In this document: one piece after another, positions 8,659 through 16,311 of the stretch
How the letters are laid out: each line of letters starts with the position of its first letter
Position numbering within the stretch: position 1 is the stretch's first letter
Source of the DNA: Pseudomonas anatoliensis
Lineage (GTDB): Bacteria > Pseudomonadota > Gammaproteobacteria > Pseudomonadales > Pseudomonadaceae
Direction: 5' to 3'
NCBI RefSeq assembly: GCF_017976235.1
Contig: NZ_JACVHC010000009.1
Span: forward strand, 1-64,000
DNA length: 64,000 nucleotides
Position numbers and translations under genes: made by a program
Notes under the pieces: generated by a model
Told to the model about the DNA's origin: nothing
Database searches by the model: none
What the model saw: the letters and a program-made list of their open reading frames with translations, nothing else

Positions 8659-9732
8659 ATGGGAAAAACGGGAGGAAAGGGACTTTCATTGGCCAGGAGG
8701 CTGTACACATCGAGAGTCCTCGGGCTGCTGCTTGGGCTTTTGTGTGTGTCTGTGTCGATGTACTCGCTCGATCCGCCGTTGTGGGTCTGGGCGCTGATGT
8801 TGTCCAATGGCCTGGTCTGGCCTCATCTGGCTTATCAGCTGGCGCGCCGCGCTCGAGTGCCTTTTCATGCCGAACATCGCAACCTGTTGATCGACGCCTT
8901 TTTCGGCGGCTTCTGGGTCGCCGCCATGCACTTCAATCCACTGCCTACTGCAACAACCATCTCGATGATGGCGATGAACAACGTTGCCATCGGTGGGGCG
9001 CGTTTTCTGCTGGCCGGTTCTGCGGCGCAGCTGCTAGGCGTCGGCGTTGGGTTGGTGGTGTTTGCCCCGGCGTTCATTCCGCAAACCACGCCGGCGCAGA
9101 TGTATGCCTGTTTCCCGCTGCTGCTTTTGTACCCGTTGGCGCTCGGCTGGATCTGCTTTCGGCAGGCCTATACGCTGGGCGTGCATAAACGTGAATTGCT
9201 GGCGCTGAGCCGCACCGACAGCCTCACTGGCCTGCTCAATCACGGTGCGTGGAAGGATCAACTGGAAATCGCTTTTCAGCGTTGCAAACGGCAGAAGCAG
9301 GGCGCGGCCATTGCGTTGATCGACATCGACCACTTCAAGGCAATCAACGACACCTACGGGCATGTGGCCGGCGATATTGTGTTGCGACAATTGAGCAAGA
9401 TGCTCAAGCAGAACCTGCGTGCGACCGACGTAGCCGGGCGTTACGGCGGCGATGAGTTCTGCGTGATTCTGCCGGAGTTGCCGCTGTTCAATGCGGCCCA
9501 GGCCATGGAGGCGTTGCGTGAGCGTTTCGCGACGTTGGGTTATGAGCAGAATCCGGCGTTGAAGGTCAGTTTGAGTATTGGCCTGGCGGCGTACGATCCG
9601 GCGCACCCCGATGCGACCCGTTGGCTCAGTGATGCCGATCAGGCGCTGTATGAAGCCAAGGCGAGCGGACGGAATCGGGTGATTTGTAACAGCGATAGTT
9701 TGCCAAAGCAGCCGTTGCTGGACTCGGTCTGA
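8659..9732 (+). CDS. Diguanylate cyclase with N-terminal MASE2-type membrane sensor
   Basis: 357 aa. About five membrane segments (residues ~17-165) resemble the MASE2 domain of AdrA/YaiC. A GGDEF domain follows from about residue 180 with an intact active site YGGDEF (263-267) and an RxxD inhibitory site (RATD, 254-257) five residues before it. It should make c-di-GMP with product feedback. Start is the ATG at 8659 with GAGG 5-8 nt upstream; a GTG at 8644 would add five residues. It is monocistronic: a REP-like hairpin follows. Confidence 0.88.
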   Translation: MGKTGGKGLSLARRLYTSRVLGLLLGLLCVSVSMYSLDPPLWVWALMLSNGLVWPHLAYQLARRARVPFHAEHRNLLIDAFFGGFWVAAMHFNPLPTATTISMMAMNNVAIGGARFLLAGSAAQLLGVGVGLVVFAPAFIPQTTPAQMYACFPLLLLYPLALGWICFRQAYTLGVHKRELLALSRTDSLTGLLNHGAWKDQLEIAFQRCKRQKQGAAIALIDIDHFKAINDTYGHVAGDIVLRQLSKMLKQNLRATDVAGRYGGDEFCVILPELPLFNAAQAMEALRERFATLGYEQNPALKVSLSIGLAAYDPAHPDATRWLSDADQALYEAKASGRNRVICNSDSLPKQPLLDSV

Positions 9733-9788
9733 GATAAATCCCCCCTGTTGGAACTGCGGGAACCACGTCGGATTTGTGGTGTGGCCGC

Positions 9789-9827
9789 CCCTCACCCTAA
9801 CCCTCTCCCGGAGGGTTAGGGTGAGGG
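9789..9827. repeat. CCCTCACCCTAACCCTC inverted repeat
   Basis: Two perfect 17-nt arms, CCCTCACCCTAACCCTC and its complement, are separated by TCCCG. This is a different repeat family from the REPINs, and only one copy is in the window. It may also act as a terminator-like hairpin after the diguanylate cyclase. Confidence 0.75.
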
Positions 9828-9989
9828 CTATTTCGTAGGAAAAGTGGAAGGCATGAGCGGCGCACAACTTTCCAAGACGTTTCCTACAACGTACCCTGTT
9901 GCCGCGTTTCGGTATCGACCCCTATAGTTCGGGCTCGCGGAATTTACCGCGAACGACCTTGGCCGGTCGGAAACCTGAAACGCAGCAGC

Positions 9990-10130
9990 TTCCATCGTGT
10001 TATGGCAGCTGTGCGCGGGACACCTGCGGGTGTGCCGGATCTTTCAGGTATCTGGTCGGCCAACCCGCACACAGCTGCCACCTTATTCGTTTGGCCGCGA
10101 ACGGTGGTTGCGACACCTGGAGATACACCG
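9990..10130 (+). promoter_or_regulatory. Structured leader before the small Pseudomonas protein
   Basis: This non-coding leader includes a GC-rich hairpin at 10015-10035 (ACACC-TGCG-GGTGT core), then CGGCCAACCCGCACACAGCTG. From memory, leaders of this type precede paralogous small DUF3077-like genes in Pseudomonas; this was not verified. The transcription start is unknown. The rest of 9828-9990 shows nothing recognisable. Confidence 0.35.
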
Positions 10131-10433
10131 ATGAACGACCAAGTAACGCCACGCTACCTTCCCATCGACACCTATGACGCCGAATCCCCGGTGCTCTTCA
10201 TCAATACCCACAAAGAACTCAGCGACATGGCGGCCTGCGCGATGCACCGGTTTGTGGTCGTGCGCGATTTGGCGGACACCTTGTCCAGCCTCAACCTCAA
10301 AGGCATTTCAGACTTTGACCTGACGCGGGTCACCAGCGCGGTGCACCTGTTGATGCGGGAAGGGTGTGCAATTCTGGATGTGATTCAAGCGCGGGCGGCG
10401 CAGCGGGAAGAGGCTTACAAAACCCCGGTTTAG
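10131..10433 (+). CDS. Small conserved Pseudomonas protein (DUF3077/DUF6124-like)
   Basis: 100 aa from the ATG at 10131, with CTGGAG about 9 nt upstream. The open frame extends to 10002 but that part is the GC-rich leader. There are no signal peptide, membrane segments or catalytic motifs. The composition and layout (a short N-terminal variable part, then a helical MREGCAILDVIQARAAQ stretch) resemble the small DUF3077-type proteins frequent in Pseudomonas. Function is unknown and the family assignment is tentative. Confidence 0.6.
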   Translation: MNDQVTPRYLPIDTYDAESPVLFINTHKELSDMAACAMHRFVVVRDLADTLSSLNLKGISDFDLTRVTSAVHLLMREGCAILDVIQARAAQREEAYKTPV

Positions 10434-10443
10434 CGGTGTAGCG

Positions 10444-10555
10444 GCTGACGCTATCGCGAGCAGGCTCACTCCTACATTTAATCCATGTCGAGCACAAACG
10501 TTGTGTTCACTGAAGATCCACTGTGGGAGTGAGCCTGCTCGCGATGGCGTCAGCT
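10444..10555. repeat. REPIN, GAGTGAGCCTGCTCGCGAT family
   Basis: Arms GCTATCGCGAGCAGGCTCACT and AGTGAGCCTGCTCGCGATGG lie about 40 nt apart in opposite orientation. It separates two convergent genes. Other members lie at 29113, 60434 and 63207. Confidence 0.85.
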
Positions 10556-10566
10556 CGGCCAGCACA

Positions 10567-11436
10567 TCACTCTTTGACGCTCATATATTCCTTCGCCCAG
10601 AGAATGTATTCCTCCGGCTGGGTGTAGGTGTGCGTCAGTTCGGTCGCGCTCAGGTCGGAGGCCTGGGTAAAGATCTGCCGCTGTTCACGCAAGCTGTCGT
10701 ATGTGGCCTTGATCGCCGCGAAGTAAGCGCCGTGGCCGTCGATGGTCACGCGCACACCCAGTTCGGCCAGACGCTTGTCGTCGCGCAGCGCCGGGTTGCC
10801 GTAGGTGACCAGCATCAGTGGCACGGTCAGGTGCTCGGCGATCTGCTCTAGCTGATCGAAGTCCTGCACGCCAACCATGCAGATACCATCGGCACCCGCA
10901 CCCTGGTACTGGCGGGTGCGGCTGATGATTTCCTGGATCGGCAGGATCCCGGCATTGGTGCGGGCGATGATCGCCATTTCCGTGTCAACCCGGGCTTCCA
11001 GCGCCGCGCGAATTTTGCCAACGCCTTCGGCCACGGTGATCAGGTCGGTGGATTTGCGCCCGAATTGCGCGGGCAACAAGGTGTCTTCGATGGTCAGGGC
11101 GGCAACGCCGGCGCGTTCCAGTTCGACGATGGTGCGCATCACGTTGAGGGCGTTGCCATAGCCGTGGTCGGCGTCGGCAATCACCGGCAATTGGGCGACG
11201 CGGCCGATGCGGGTGGCTTGTTCAGCGAACTCGCTGAGGGTGATCAAGGCAAAGTCCGGTGCGCCCAGCACCTGCAACGAGGCCACGGAGCCACCGAGAA
11301 TCCCTACTTCAAAACCCAGGTCAGCGGCAATCCGGGCGGACATCGGGTCGAACACCGAAGCCGTGTGGTAGCAAGTGTCGGAGGCCAGCAGTTGACGGAA
11401 ATTGCGGCGCAAATCTTGATGAGAAAGCCTGGTCAT
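10567..11436 (-). CDS. Oxaloacetate decarboxylase (PA4872-type, PEP mutase/isocitrate lyase superfamily)
   Basis: 289 aa, equal in length to P. aeruginosa PA4872, which decarboxylates oxaloacetate to pyruvate with Mg2+. GGS at residues 48-50 and the metal region DADHGYGN (88-95) are present. Tyr212 and His235 (TIDGHG), the residues that set this group apart from isocitrate lyase relatives that have a loop Cys, are at identical positions. Start was set at the internal ATG (MTRLSHQD), because the 17 upstream codons are not family-like. It is cytoplasmic and appears monocistronic. Confidence 0.88.
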   Translation of the reverse strand: MTRLSHQDLRRNFRQLLASDTCYHTASVFDPMSARIAADLGFEVGILGGSVASLQVLGAPDFALITLSEFAEQATRIGRVAQLPVIADADHGYGNALNVMRTIVELERAGVAALTIEDTLLPAQFGRKSTDLITVAEGVGKIRAALEARVDTEMAIIARTNAGILPIQEIISRTRQYQGAGADGICMVGVQDFDQLEQIAEHLTVPLMLVTYGNPALRDDKRLAELGVRVTIDGHGAYFAAIKATYDSLREQRQIFTQASDLSATELTHTYTQPEEYILWAKEYMSVKE

Positions 11437-11606
11437 ACGAGTTCCACCAATACCAAAGGAATGGAACGGCTTGAGCAAAGGTGTCAACGCCGAAGGATGA
11501 AAAGGCTATCACGCGAATGGGTCAAGGATCATGACGAATTTTCGAGGGGGGCATTTTCAGATGATCTTTAGCTGAAAGGATTCATCTTTGGTGCGGGGAT
11601 TTGACT

Positions 11607-11720
11607 GTGGGGAAGGATTTATCTGTGGTGAGCAGATCTGTAAGGGCAGGGAATTTACCTGTGGCGAAGGATTTATCTGTGGTGAGCAGATCTGTAAGGG
11701 CAGGGAATTTACCTGTGGCG
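11607..11720. repeat. 54-bp tandem repeat built from REP-like half units
   Basis: Copy 1 (11607-11660) and copy 2 (11661-11714) differ at one base, and a third copy begins at 11715 before diverging. Each unit contains TTTATCTGTGGTGAGCAGATC and GGGAATTTACCTGTGG, which look like decayed versions of the REP that follows. Confidence 0.85.
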
Positions 11721-11851
11721 AGGGGATTTATCCCCGATGGGCTGCGAAGCGGCCCCCTTATCCGCACAACTGATTTTCTTTCAGGTACATCGCGGTTACC
11801 GGTTTTGCGACTGCTGCACAGCCGATCGGGGATAAATCCCCTCGCCACAGG
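11712..11851. repeat. REP pair, CCTGTGGCGAGGGGATTTATC family
   Basis: The REP CTGTGGCGAGGGGATTTATC (11713 on) and its inverted partner GATAAATCCCCTCGCCACAG (to 11850) enclose about 85 nt. This REP family is distinct from the others in the window. Confidence 0.8.
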
Positions 11852-11887
11852 TGATTTTCCCTAACGGGAAAATGCGATCTCCGAGGT

Positions 11888-12922
11888 TCAGGCAGCCACA
11901 GCCTGCTGCTGTTGATTGGGCAGCATCACCGCCCGCACCGAATTCCCCGGTTGCAGCTGCAGGCGTTTGGCCGTGAGACGGTCGATGACCAGGCTGCTGC
12001 CGACCCGGCGCGCCGGTGCGACGGTGATACGGCAGTTTTCCAGGCGCCGGTTGTGGATCAGCCACAGCGGTGCCTGTTCGTCCGGGCTGCCAAGGCTCAA
12101 GGACAATTCCAGGCTGTCACGTACCGTGCGGATGTTGCGGATCGGCGCTTCAATCACCGGCCCACCGTCGAAAATATCGATATAGCCCTTGTGGGCGAAA
12201 CCCTCGGCCTGAAGGATTTTCAGCGCCGGCTCAGTGTTCGGGTGCGCCTGGCCGATGGCCGCTTGCGCCTGTTCGGTGAGCAGGCAGGTGTACAGCGGTT
12301 GGCGCGGCATCAGTTCGGCGATGAACGACTTGTTGCCCAGCCCCGACAGGTGATCGGCGTGGCAGAAATCCATCTGGAAGAAGTGCCGGCCAAGGCTGTC
12401 CCAGAACGGCGAACAACCCGTTTCATCGGCGCTGCCGCGCAGTTCGGCGATCATCTTCTCGCCAAACAGATGCGGAAACTCGGCAACGAACAGCAGACGC
12501 CCCAGCGACAGCAAGCGACCGTTGCTGCCGTGGCGATGGTCATGGCCCAGGAACAACGAGCACAGTTCCGATTGCCCGGTCAGTTCGTTGTTGAGGAACA
12601 GGGTCGGGATCTGCCGTTGAATGCCCAGATCCGGCGCCGAACTCACGGTCAACCCGACCCGATAGTTGTACCAGGGTTCACGCAGGCCGACCGCCCCGGC
12701 CAACGCACTGACACCGACCACACGCATGTCATCGTCTTCGAGCACGAACAGATAATCGGCGTCGGCACGCTCGACCTGCTCGGCGAACGCACGTTGTGCC
12801 CAGCGCACCCGGTGGGACAGGCGATCTTCATTGACCGGCAGGGTGGTGAACCCCGGGCCGGCCTGTTCTACCAGCGCCATCAAGGCTCGCAGGTCGCTGA
12901 CTTTAACCGGGCGGACAATCAT
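11888..12922 (-). CDS. aruF: Arginine/ornithine N-succinyltransferase, AruF (alpha)-like paralogue
   Basis: 344 aa, AstA fold. It matches the AruF rather than AruG subunit: MIVRPVKVSDL start, DYLFVLEDDD, GAVGLREPWYNYRVGLTV, SELCSLFL and SPFWDSLGRHFF. AST succinylates the alpha-amino group of arginine or ornithine as the first step of the arginine succinyltransferase pathway. Here only the two transferase subunits are present; aruC, aruD, aruB and aruE are absent. Neighbours are a permease and glutamine synthetase-like enzymes instead. It is therefore probably a second AST-like enzyme with another role or substrate. Start ATG at 12922 was chosen over an 11-codon longer frame. Confidence 0.8.
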   Translation of the reverse strand: MIVRPVKVSDLRALMALVEQAGPGFTTLPVNEDRLSHRVRWAQRAFAEQVERADADYLFVLEDDDMRVVGVSALAGAVGLREPWYNYRVGLTVSSAPDLGIQRQIPTLFLNNELTGQSELCSLFLGHDHRHGSNGRLLSLGRLLFVAEFPHLFGEKMIAELRGSADETGCSPFWDSLGRHFFQMDFCHADHLSGLGNKSFIAELMPRQPLYTCLLTEQAQAAIGQAHPNTEPALKILQAEGFAHKGYIDIFDGGPVIEAPIRNIRTVRDSLELSLSLGSPDEQAPLWLIHNRRLENCRITVAPARRVGSSLVIDRLTAKRLQLQPGNSVRAVMLPNQQQQAVAA

Positions 12923-12983
12923 GCTGTAACTCCTTCTGCGCGCCTGTTCGGGCACTGTCGTTGGGTGCGGAACCGGACGTGGC

Positions 12984-14000
12984 TCACAGGGCGATCAGCC
13001 GAATCGGGCTGCCATTGGTCACGTTCAGCGCCGCACACATTGCAGGGGTGAGGGACAGGGGTTGATCGGGTTGGTAATCGAGTTCGGCGACGATGGCGCG
13101 AAAACCCTGCAGCGCATCATTGCTCAGCAGGTAACGGCCACGGGCATCAATGTGGGGTTGTTGCTGCACAGGCGCGATCTGGCTGCGGACGATCGAGTGG
13201 ATGCTCGTCGTTCGCGCAAACAGTGTCGGGCCGGCGTCGAAGAGGTCGATGTAGCTGTTGGTTTCAAAGCCTTCACGCTCAAGAATGTCGAACGCTTCCT
13301 GGCCGTCCGGATGAATCCGGCCGATACAGTCCTGAGCCGCTTGCGGCAGCATCGGGACATAGATCGGGTATTGCGGAAACAACTCGGCGAGAAACGCGCG
13401 GCTTTGCATTCCGCACAGCCGCTCGGCTTCGACGTAAGGCAGATCGAAGAAGTGCTTGCCCAGCGCGTCCCAGAACGGCGAATGGCCGTTTTCGTCGCTG
13501 TAGCCGACGATTTCGGTGATCACTGCGTCGGCGAAGCGTTGCGCGTGGGCCGCGATGAACAGCAATCGTGCCCGTGAGAGCAATTCGGAGAATGGCGTTC
13601 GCACCAGCGCGGCGTCGATATGGAAACCGCGCAGCAGCGTGTGGTCGTTGAGGTCGTGACACAACGACAGCGCCGGCACACCGTGCTCGATGTTCAATTC
13701 CCGCGAGGCACTGGTGAAGTGACGGTTGCGCAGGCTGTAGAACGGTTCGTCGAAGCCGGCGGTGGCGAGAATCTCCGAGCAGCCGACCAGACGTTGACTG
13801 TCGAGGTCTTCGAGCACGAAGAAGTAGTTCTCCGGGCCGTGGGCCGTGGCGTCACTGGCAAACGAGGCACAGGAACCGGCGATTTTCTCGCGCAATCGCT
13901 CGCTGTCGTCCGGCAGGGAGGTTACCCCCACCAGACTGTCACGGGCCAATTGTTGGAGCTGGGTCAGGTCAGTCTGCTCGACTGGGCGTAAGACCAGCAT
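12984..14000 (-). CDS. aruG: Arginine/ornithine N-succinyltransferase, AruG (beta)-like paralogue
   Basis: 338 aa, with AruG/AstA marks: MLVLRPVEQTDL start, GVTSLPDD, YFFVLEDLDSQRLVGCSEI, FYSLRNRHF, EIVGYSDENGHSPFWDALG and FLAELFPQYPIYVP. It should pair with the downstream AruF-like subunit (61-nt gap). Several stretches differ from canonical AruG (for example HIDAALVRTPF in place of the usual FYV-type segment), consistent with a diverged paralogue. A 24-bp perfect palindrome sits 21 nt before the start codon, suggesting that aruGF has its own operator although it follows the permease on the same strand. Confidence 0.8.
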   Translation of the reverse strand: MLVLRPVEQTDLTQLQQLARDSLVGVTSLPDDSERLREKIAGSCASFASDATAHGPENYFFVLEDLDSQRLVGCSEILATAGFDEPFYSLRNRHFTSASRELNIEHGVPALSLCHDLNDHTLLRGFHIDAALVRTPFSELLSRARLLFIAAHAQRFADAVITEIVGYSDENGHSPFWDALGKHFFDLPYVEAERLCGMQSRAFLAELFPQYPIYVPMLPQAAQDCIGRIHPDGQEAFDILEREGFETNSYIDLFDAGPTLFARTTSIHSIVRSQIAPVQQQPHIDARGRYLLSNDALQGFRAIVAELDYQPDQPLSLTPAMCAALNVTNGSPIRLIAL

Positions 14001-14020
14001 GGATGTACTCCTGTATCAAA

Positions 14021-14044
14021 AGGTTCGGCAAATTTGCCGAACCT
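14021..14044. promoter_or_regulatory. 24-bp perfect palindrome, candidate operator before aruG-like gene
   Basis: Half-site AGGTTCGGCAAA followed directly by its complement, with no loop and no T tract, ending 21 nt from the aruG-like ATG. Loopless symmetry suits a dimeric repressor site better than a terminator. No second copy was seen in the window. Confidence 0.5.
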
Positions 14045-14118
14045 GACTATCACTGTCGGTTTCCACGCATTAAATCGGCGGTCGCCTGATTTGTTGTCAG
14101 ACGCCGCTCTTTTTCTTG

Positions 14119-15468
14119 TCAGCCGTTGCTCGGGTCAGGCAGCGCGGTACTGGCGCTGAACTTGTTGAGGAAGAACAGGTACACCAGGCCCAGAGCGATC
14201 CAGATCAGGCCGAGTTTCTGCGCATCGACACCCATGTTGACCATGATGGCCGCGACGATGATGAAGCCGATCACCGGACAGATCAGGTGGCGCACAACCT
14301 GACCGGACTTTTGCCGACGCCAGTAGTAGTTGATCACTGTCAGGTGCAGCAGCATGAAACCGCTGAGCGCGCCGAAGTTGACCAGCGAGGTCAGGGTGTC
14401 GACCGAGTTGATGAACAGGTAGCAGATCACCAGCGACAGCACCGCCACCAGATAAATGCTCATGTACGGCGTGTTGTGTTTCGGATGAACCCTGGCCAGT
14501 ATTTTTGGCAGCTTGCCGTCACGGGCCATGCCGAACAGCAGGCGCGAGACCGCAGATTGCGAAGTGACCGCCACAGCGATACCCCAGGACAGCGCCGTGG
14601 TGATAGCCGTCAGGGTCGCCAGCCAGCTACCGGCTGCGAGTTCGGCGATTTCATAGAACGCGGTGTCGGCGGACTTGAAGCCCAGGCCTGCTGCCAGATC
14701 GGTAGCGATCCAGGTTTGCACCACGAAAATCGTGCCCATTACCACCAGCGTGATCAACGCAGCTTTGCCAACACTACGACCCGGGTCGCCCTTGATTTCT
14801 TCGGCGAGGGTGGAAATCGCATCGAAGCCCAGGAACGACAGCACGGCAATCGACACGGCTTGCATCAGCAGGGCGAAGTTGAAGGTTTGCGGGTTGTACA
14901 GCGGCGCCAACGTCAGCTCGCCATTGCCGCCACCGTTGTGCAGGGCGGTCCAGGCATAGAACAGGAAGACGCCCAGCACGACCAGTTGCGCCAGCAGAAA
15001 GACAATGTTCATCCGTGCGGTAAACGTGATTCCGCGCAAGTTGACGAAGGTGGCGCTGACGAGGAATGCCAGAATGAAGCCGACTTTCGGAATGTCCGGG
15101 TACAAGTGGTTGAGCGCCATCGCCGCGTACACGTACAGCAGCGGTGGGATCAGCAGGTAGTCAAGCAGCATCAGCCACCCGGCGATGAAGCCGACGTGTT
15201 GATTGAGGCCGCGTTGCGCGTAGGAATACACCGACCCTGCAACCGGAAAAGCGCGGGCCATGCTGCCGTAGCTCAACGCGGTAAACACCATGGCCACCAT
15301 GCCGATGATGTACGCCAGCGGCACCATCCCCGGTGCCTCGGCGTTGACGTAGCCATACACGCCGAACGGGGCGATGGGGATCATGAAGATCATCCCGTAC
15401 ACCACCAGGTCGGTGAGCGTCAGGCTACGTTTCAACTCTTGCTTGTAGCCGAATTCTTCAATTTCCAT
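14119..15468 (-). CDS. APC-family amino acid/polyamine permease (PuuP-like)
   Basis: 449 aa, about 12 membrane segments. The first segment carries the APC motif (LTLTDLVVYGMIFMIPIAPFG) and SFLGFDAISTLAEEIKGD is the characteristic loop after TM6. It resembles putrescine importer PuuP and related amino acid permeases of the inner membrane. Start is the ATG at 15468 with AAGGAG 9 nt upstream, not the longer frame by eight codons. It lies between the N-formylglutamate amidohydrolase-like gene (81-nt gap) and the aruG-like gene, and is the likely importer of the pathway's substrate. Confidence 0.85.
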   Translation of the reverse strand: MEIEEFGYKQELKRSLTLTDLVVYGMIFMIPIAPFGVYGYVNAEAPGMVPLAYIIGMVAMVFTALSYGSMARAFPVAGSVYSYAQRGLNQHVGFIAGWLMLLDYLLIPPLLYVYAAMALNHLYPDIPKVGFILAFLVSATFVNLRGITFTARMNIVFLLAQLVVLGVFLFYAWTALHNGGGNGELTLAPLYNPQTFNFALLMQAVSIAVLSFLGFDAISTLAEEIKGDPGRSVGKAALITLVVMGTIFVVQTWIATDLAAGLGFKSADTAFYEIAELAAGSWLATLTAITTALSWGIAVAVTSQSAVSRLLFGMARDGKLPKILARVHPKHNTPYMSIYLVAVLSLVICYLFINSVDTLTSLVNFGALSGFMLLHLTVINYYWRRQKSGQVVRHLICPVIGFIIVAAIMVNMGVDAQKLGLIWIALGLVYLFFLNKFSASTALPDPSNG

Positions 15469-15549
15469 GAAGCGCAACTCCTTGTAAGCCAATCAGTCGT
15501 TTTAGTTGTTATATCGGTCCATCGTTTACAGCTTCAGCAGTGTTTTCCA

Positions 15550-16311
15550 TTACAGCAGTGGCGCGAGGTATCCGGCCCAGCGCGACACCGCTTCGGGGCT
15601 GCGCAGCAAGTCGTTGCGCACCTCGATCAGCACCGAATCCAGGCCACGGGCATCGCCGTGTACCGGGACTGTCATGTCGCCCAGCGGATCAATCCTGTAC
15701 GGCTGATTGCCCGCGACTACCAGCGGATGTGCTTCGAGGCCGTCGAGCACTTGTTGGGCGTAGGCCTTGGCCTGGCCAAACAGCACACCGACTTCCATGG
15801 TGCGCGGCTGGCCGTAATACACCGGCGTAAAGCTGTGAATCCCGACTATGCGCACCGGTTGGCCCTTGGCAATGCGCGCGTCGATCAGTGTTTGCAAGCG
15901 CGTGTGAAACGGCTTGAACAGCGTTTGCCGACGGTACTCGCGCGTGGCTTCGTCCAGCTCGCGGTTGCCCGGCACCTGATAGATCTCGCTCTGCGCCGGG
16001 ATGCTGTCGGGGGCATGCCGTGGCCGATTGAGGTCGATCAGTAGCCGCGAATAGTTGGCGCTCAACAGCGTCGCGCCGAGTGTTGCCGACAATTGCTCGG
16101 CCAGTTCCAGTGCGCCGATGTCCCAGGCGATGTGCTCGCGGGCGGCTGTATCGTCCAGACCCAGATTGTTCAGGGGCTCGGGGATGTAGCAGCTGGCATG
16201 CTCGCACACCAGAATCAATGGATGCGTCGAGTCGGCGCGGCTCAGGTTGTAGACCGGTCTGGTAAACAACCCCAGCTCGGCGGATTCAGTACACGCGTGC
16301 ATAGTGCTCAC
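15550..16311 (-). CDS. N-formylglutamate amidohydrolase family protein
   Basis: 253 aa, HutG/DUF-type fold: LILVCEHASCYIPEPL near residue 32 (zinc-site region of the family), HIAWDIGALELAEQL, SRLLIDLNRP and GIHSFTPVY. Family members remove a formyl or related acyl group from N-acyl amino acids such as N-formylglutamate. No hut genes are nearby, so histidine degradation is unlikely; the partner is the glutamine synthetase-like gene whose 3' end it overlaps by 26 nt. A second ATG at 16302 is also possible. Confidence 0.82.
   Translation of the reverse strand: MSTMHACTESAELGLFTRPVYNLSRADSTHPLILVCEHASCYIPEPLNNLGLDDTAAREHIAWDIGALELAEQLSATLGATLLSANYSRLLIDLNRPRHAPDSIPAQSEIYQVPGNRELDEATREYRRQTLFKPFHTRLQTLIDARIAKGQPVRIVGIHSFTPVYYGQPRTMEVGVLFGQAKAYAQQVLDGLEAHPLVVAGNQPYRIDPLGDMTVPVHGDARGLDSVLIEVRNDLLRSPEAVSRWAGYLAPLL

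Larger units (their letters stand above)
11437..11887. other. Repeat-rich intergenic region
   Basis: This 451-nt region carries the oxaloacetate decarboxylase promoter side (11437-11590, no clear boxes), a 54-bp tandem repeat and a REP inverted pair. No gene is supported: short frames here lie inside the repeats. Confidence 0.6.

Noticed and set aside
11582..11864. Short frames in both strands over the 54-bp tandem repeat
   Set aside because: Open only because the 54-bp period is divisible by three; repeat translations.
14116..16044. 642-codon plus-strand open frame opposite the permease and N-formylglutamate amidohydrolase-like genes
   Set aside because: His/Gln-rich shadow translation across two real genes and their gap; no domain.
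15550..16311. Histidine degradation enzyme HutG
   Set aside because: No hutUHIF genes or HutC are nearby; the neighbours are unrelated to histidine use.
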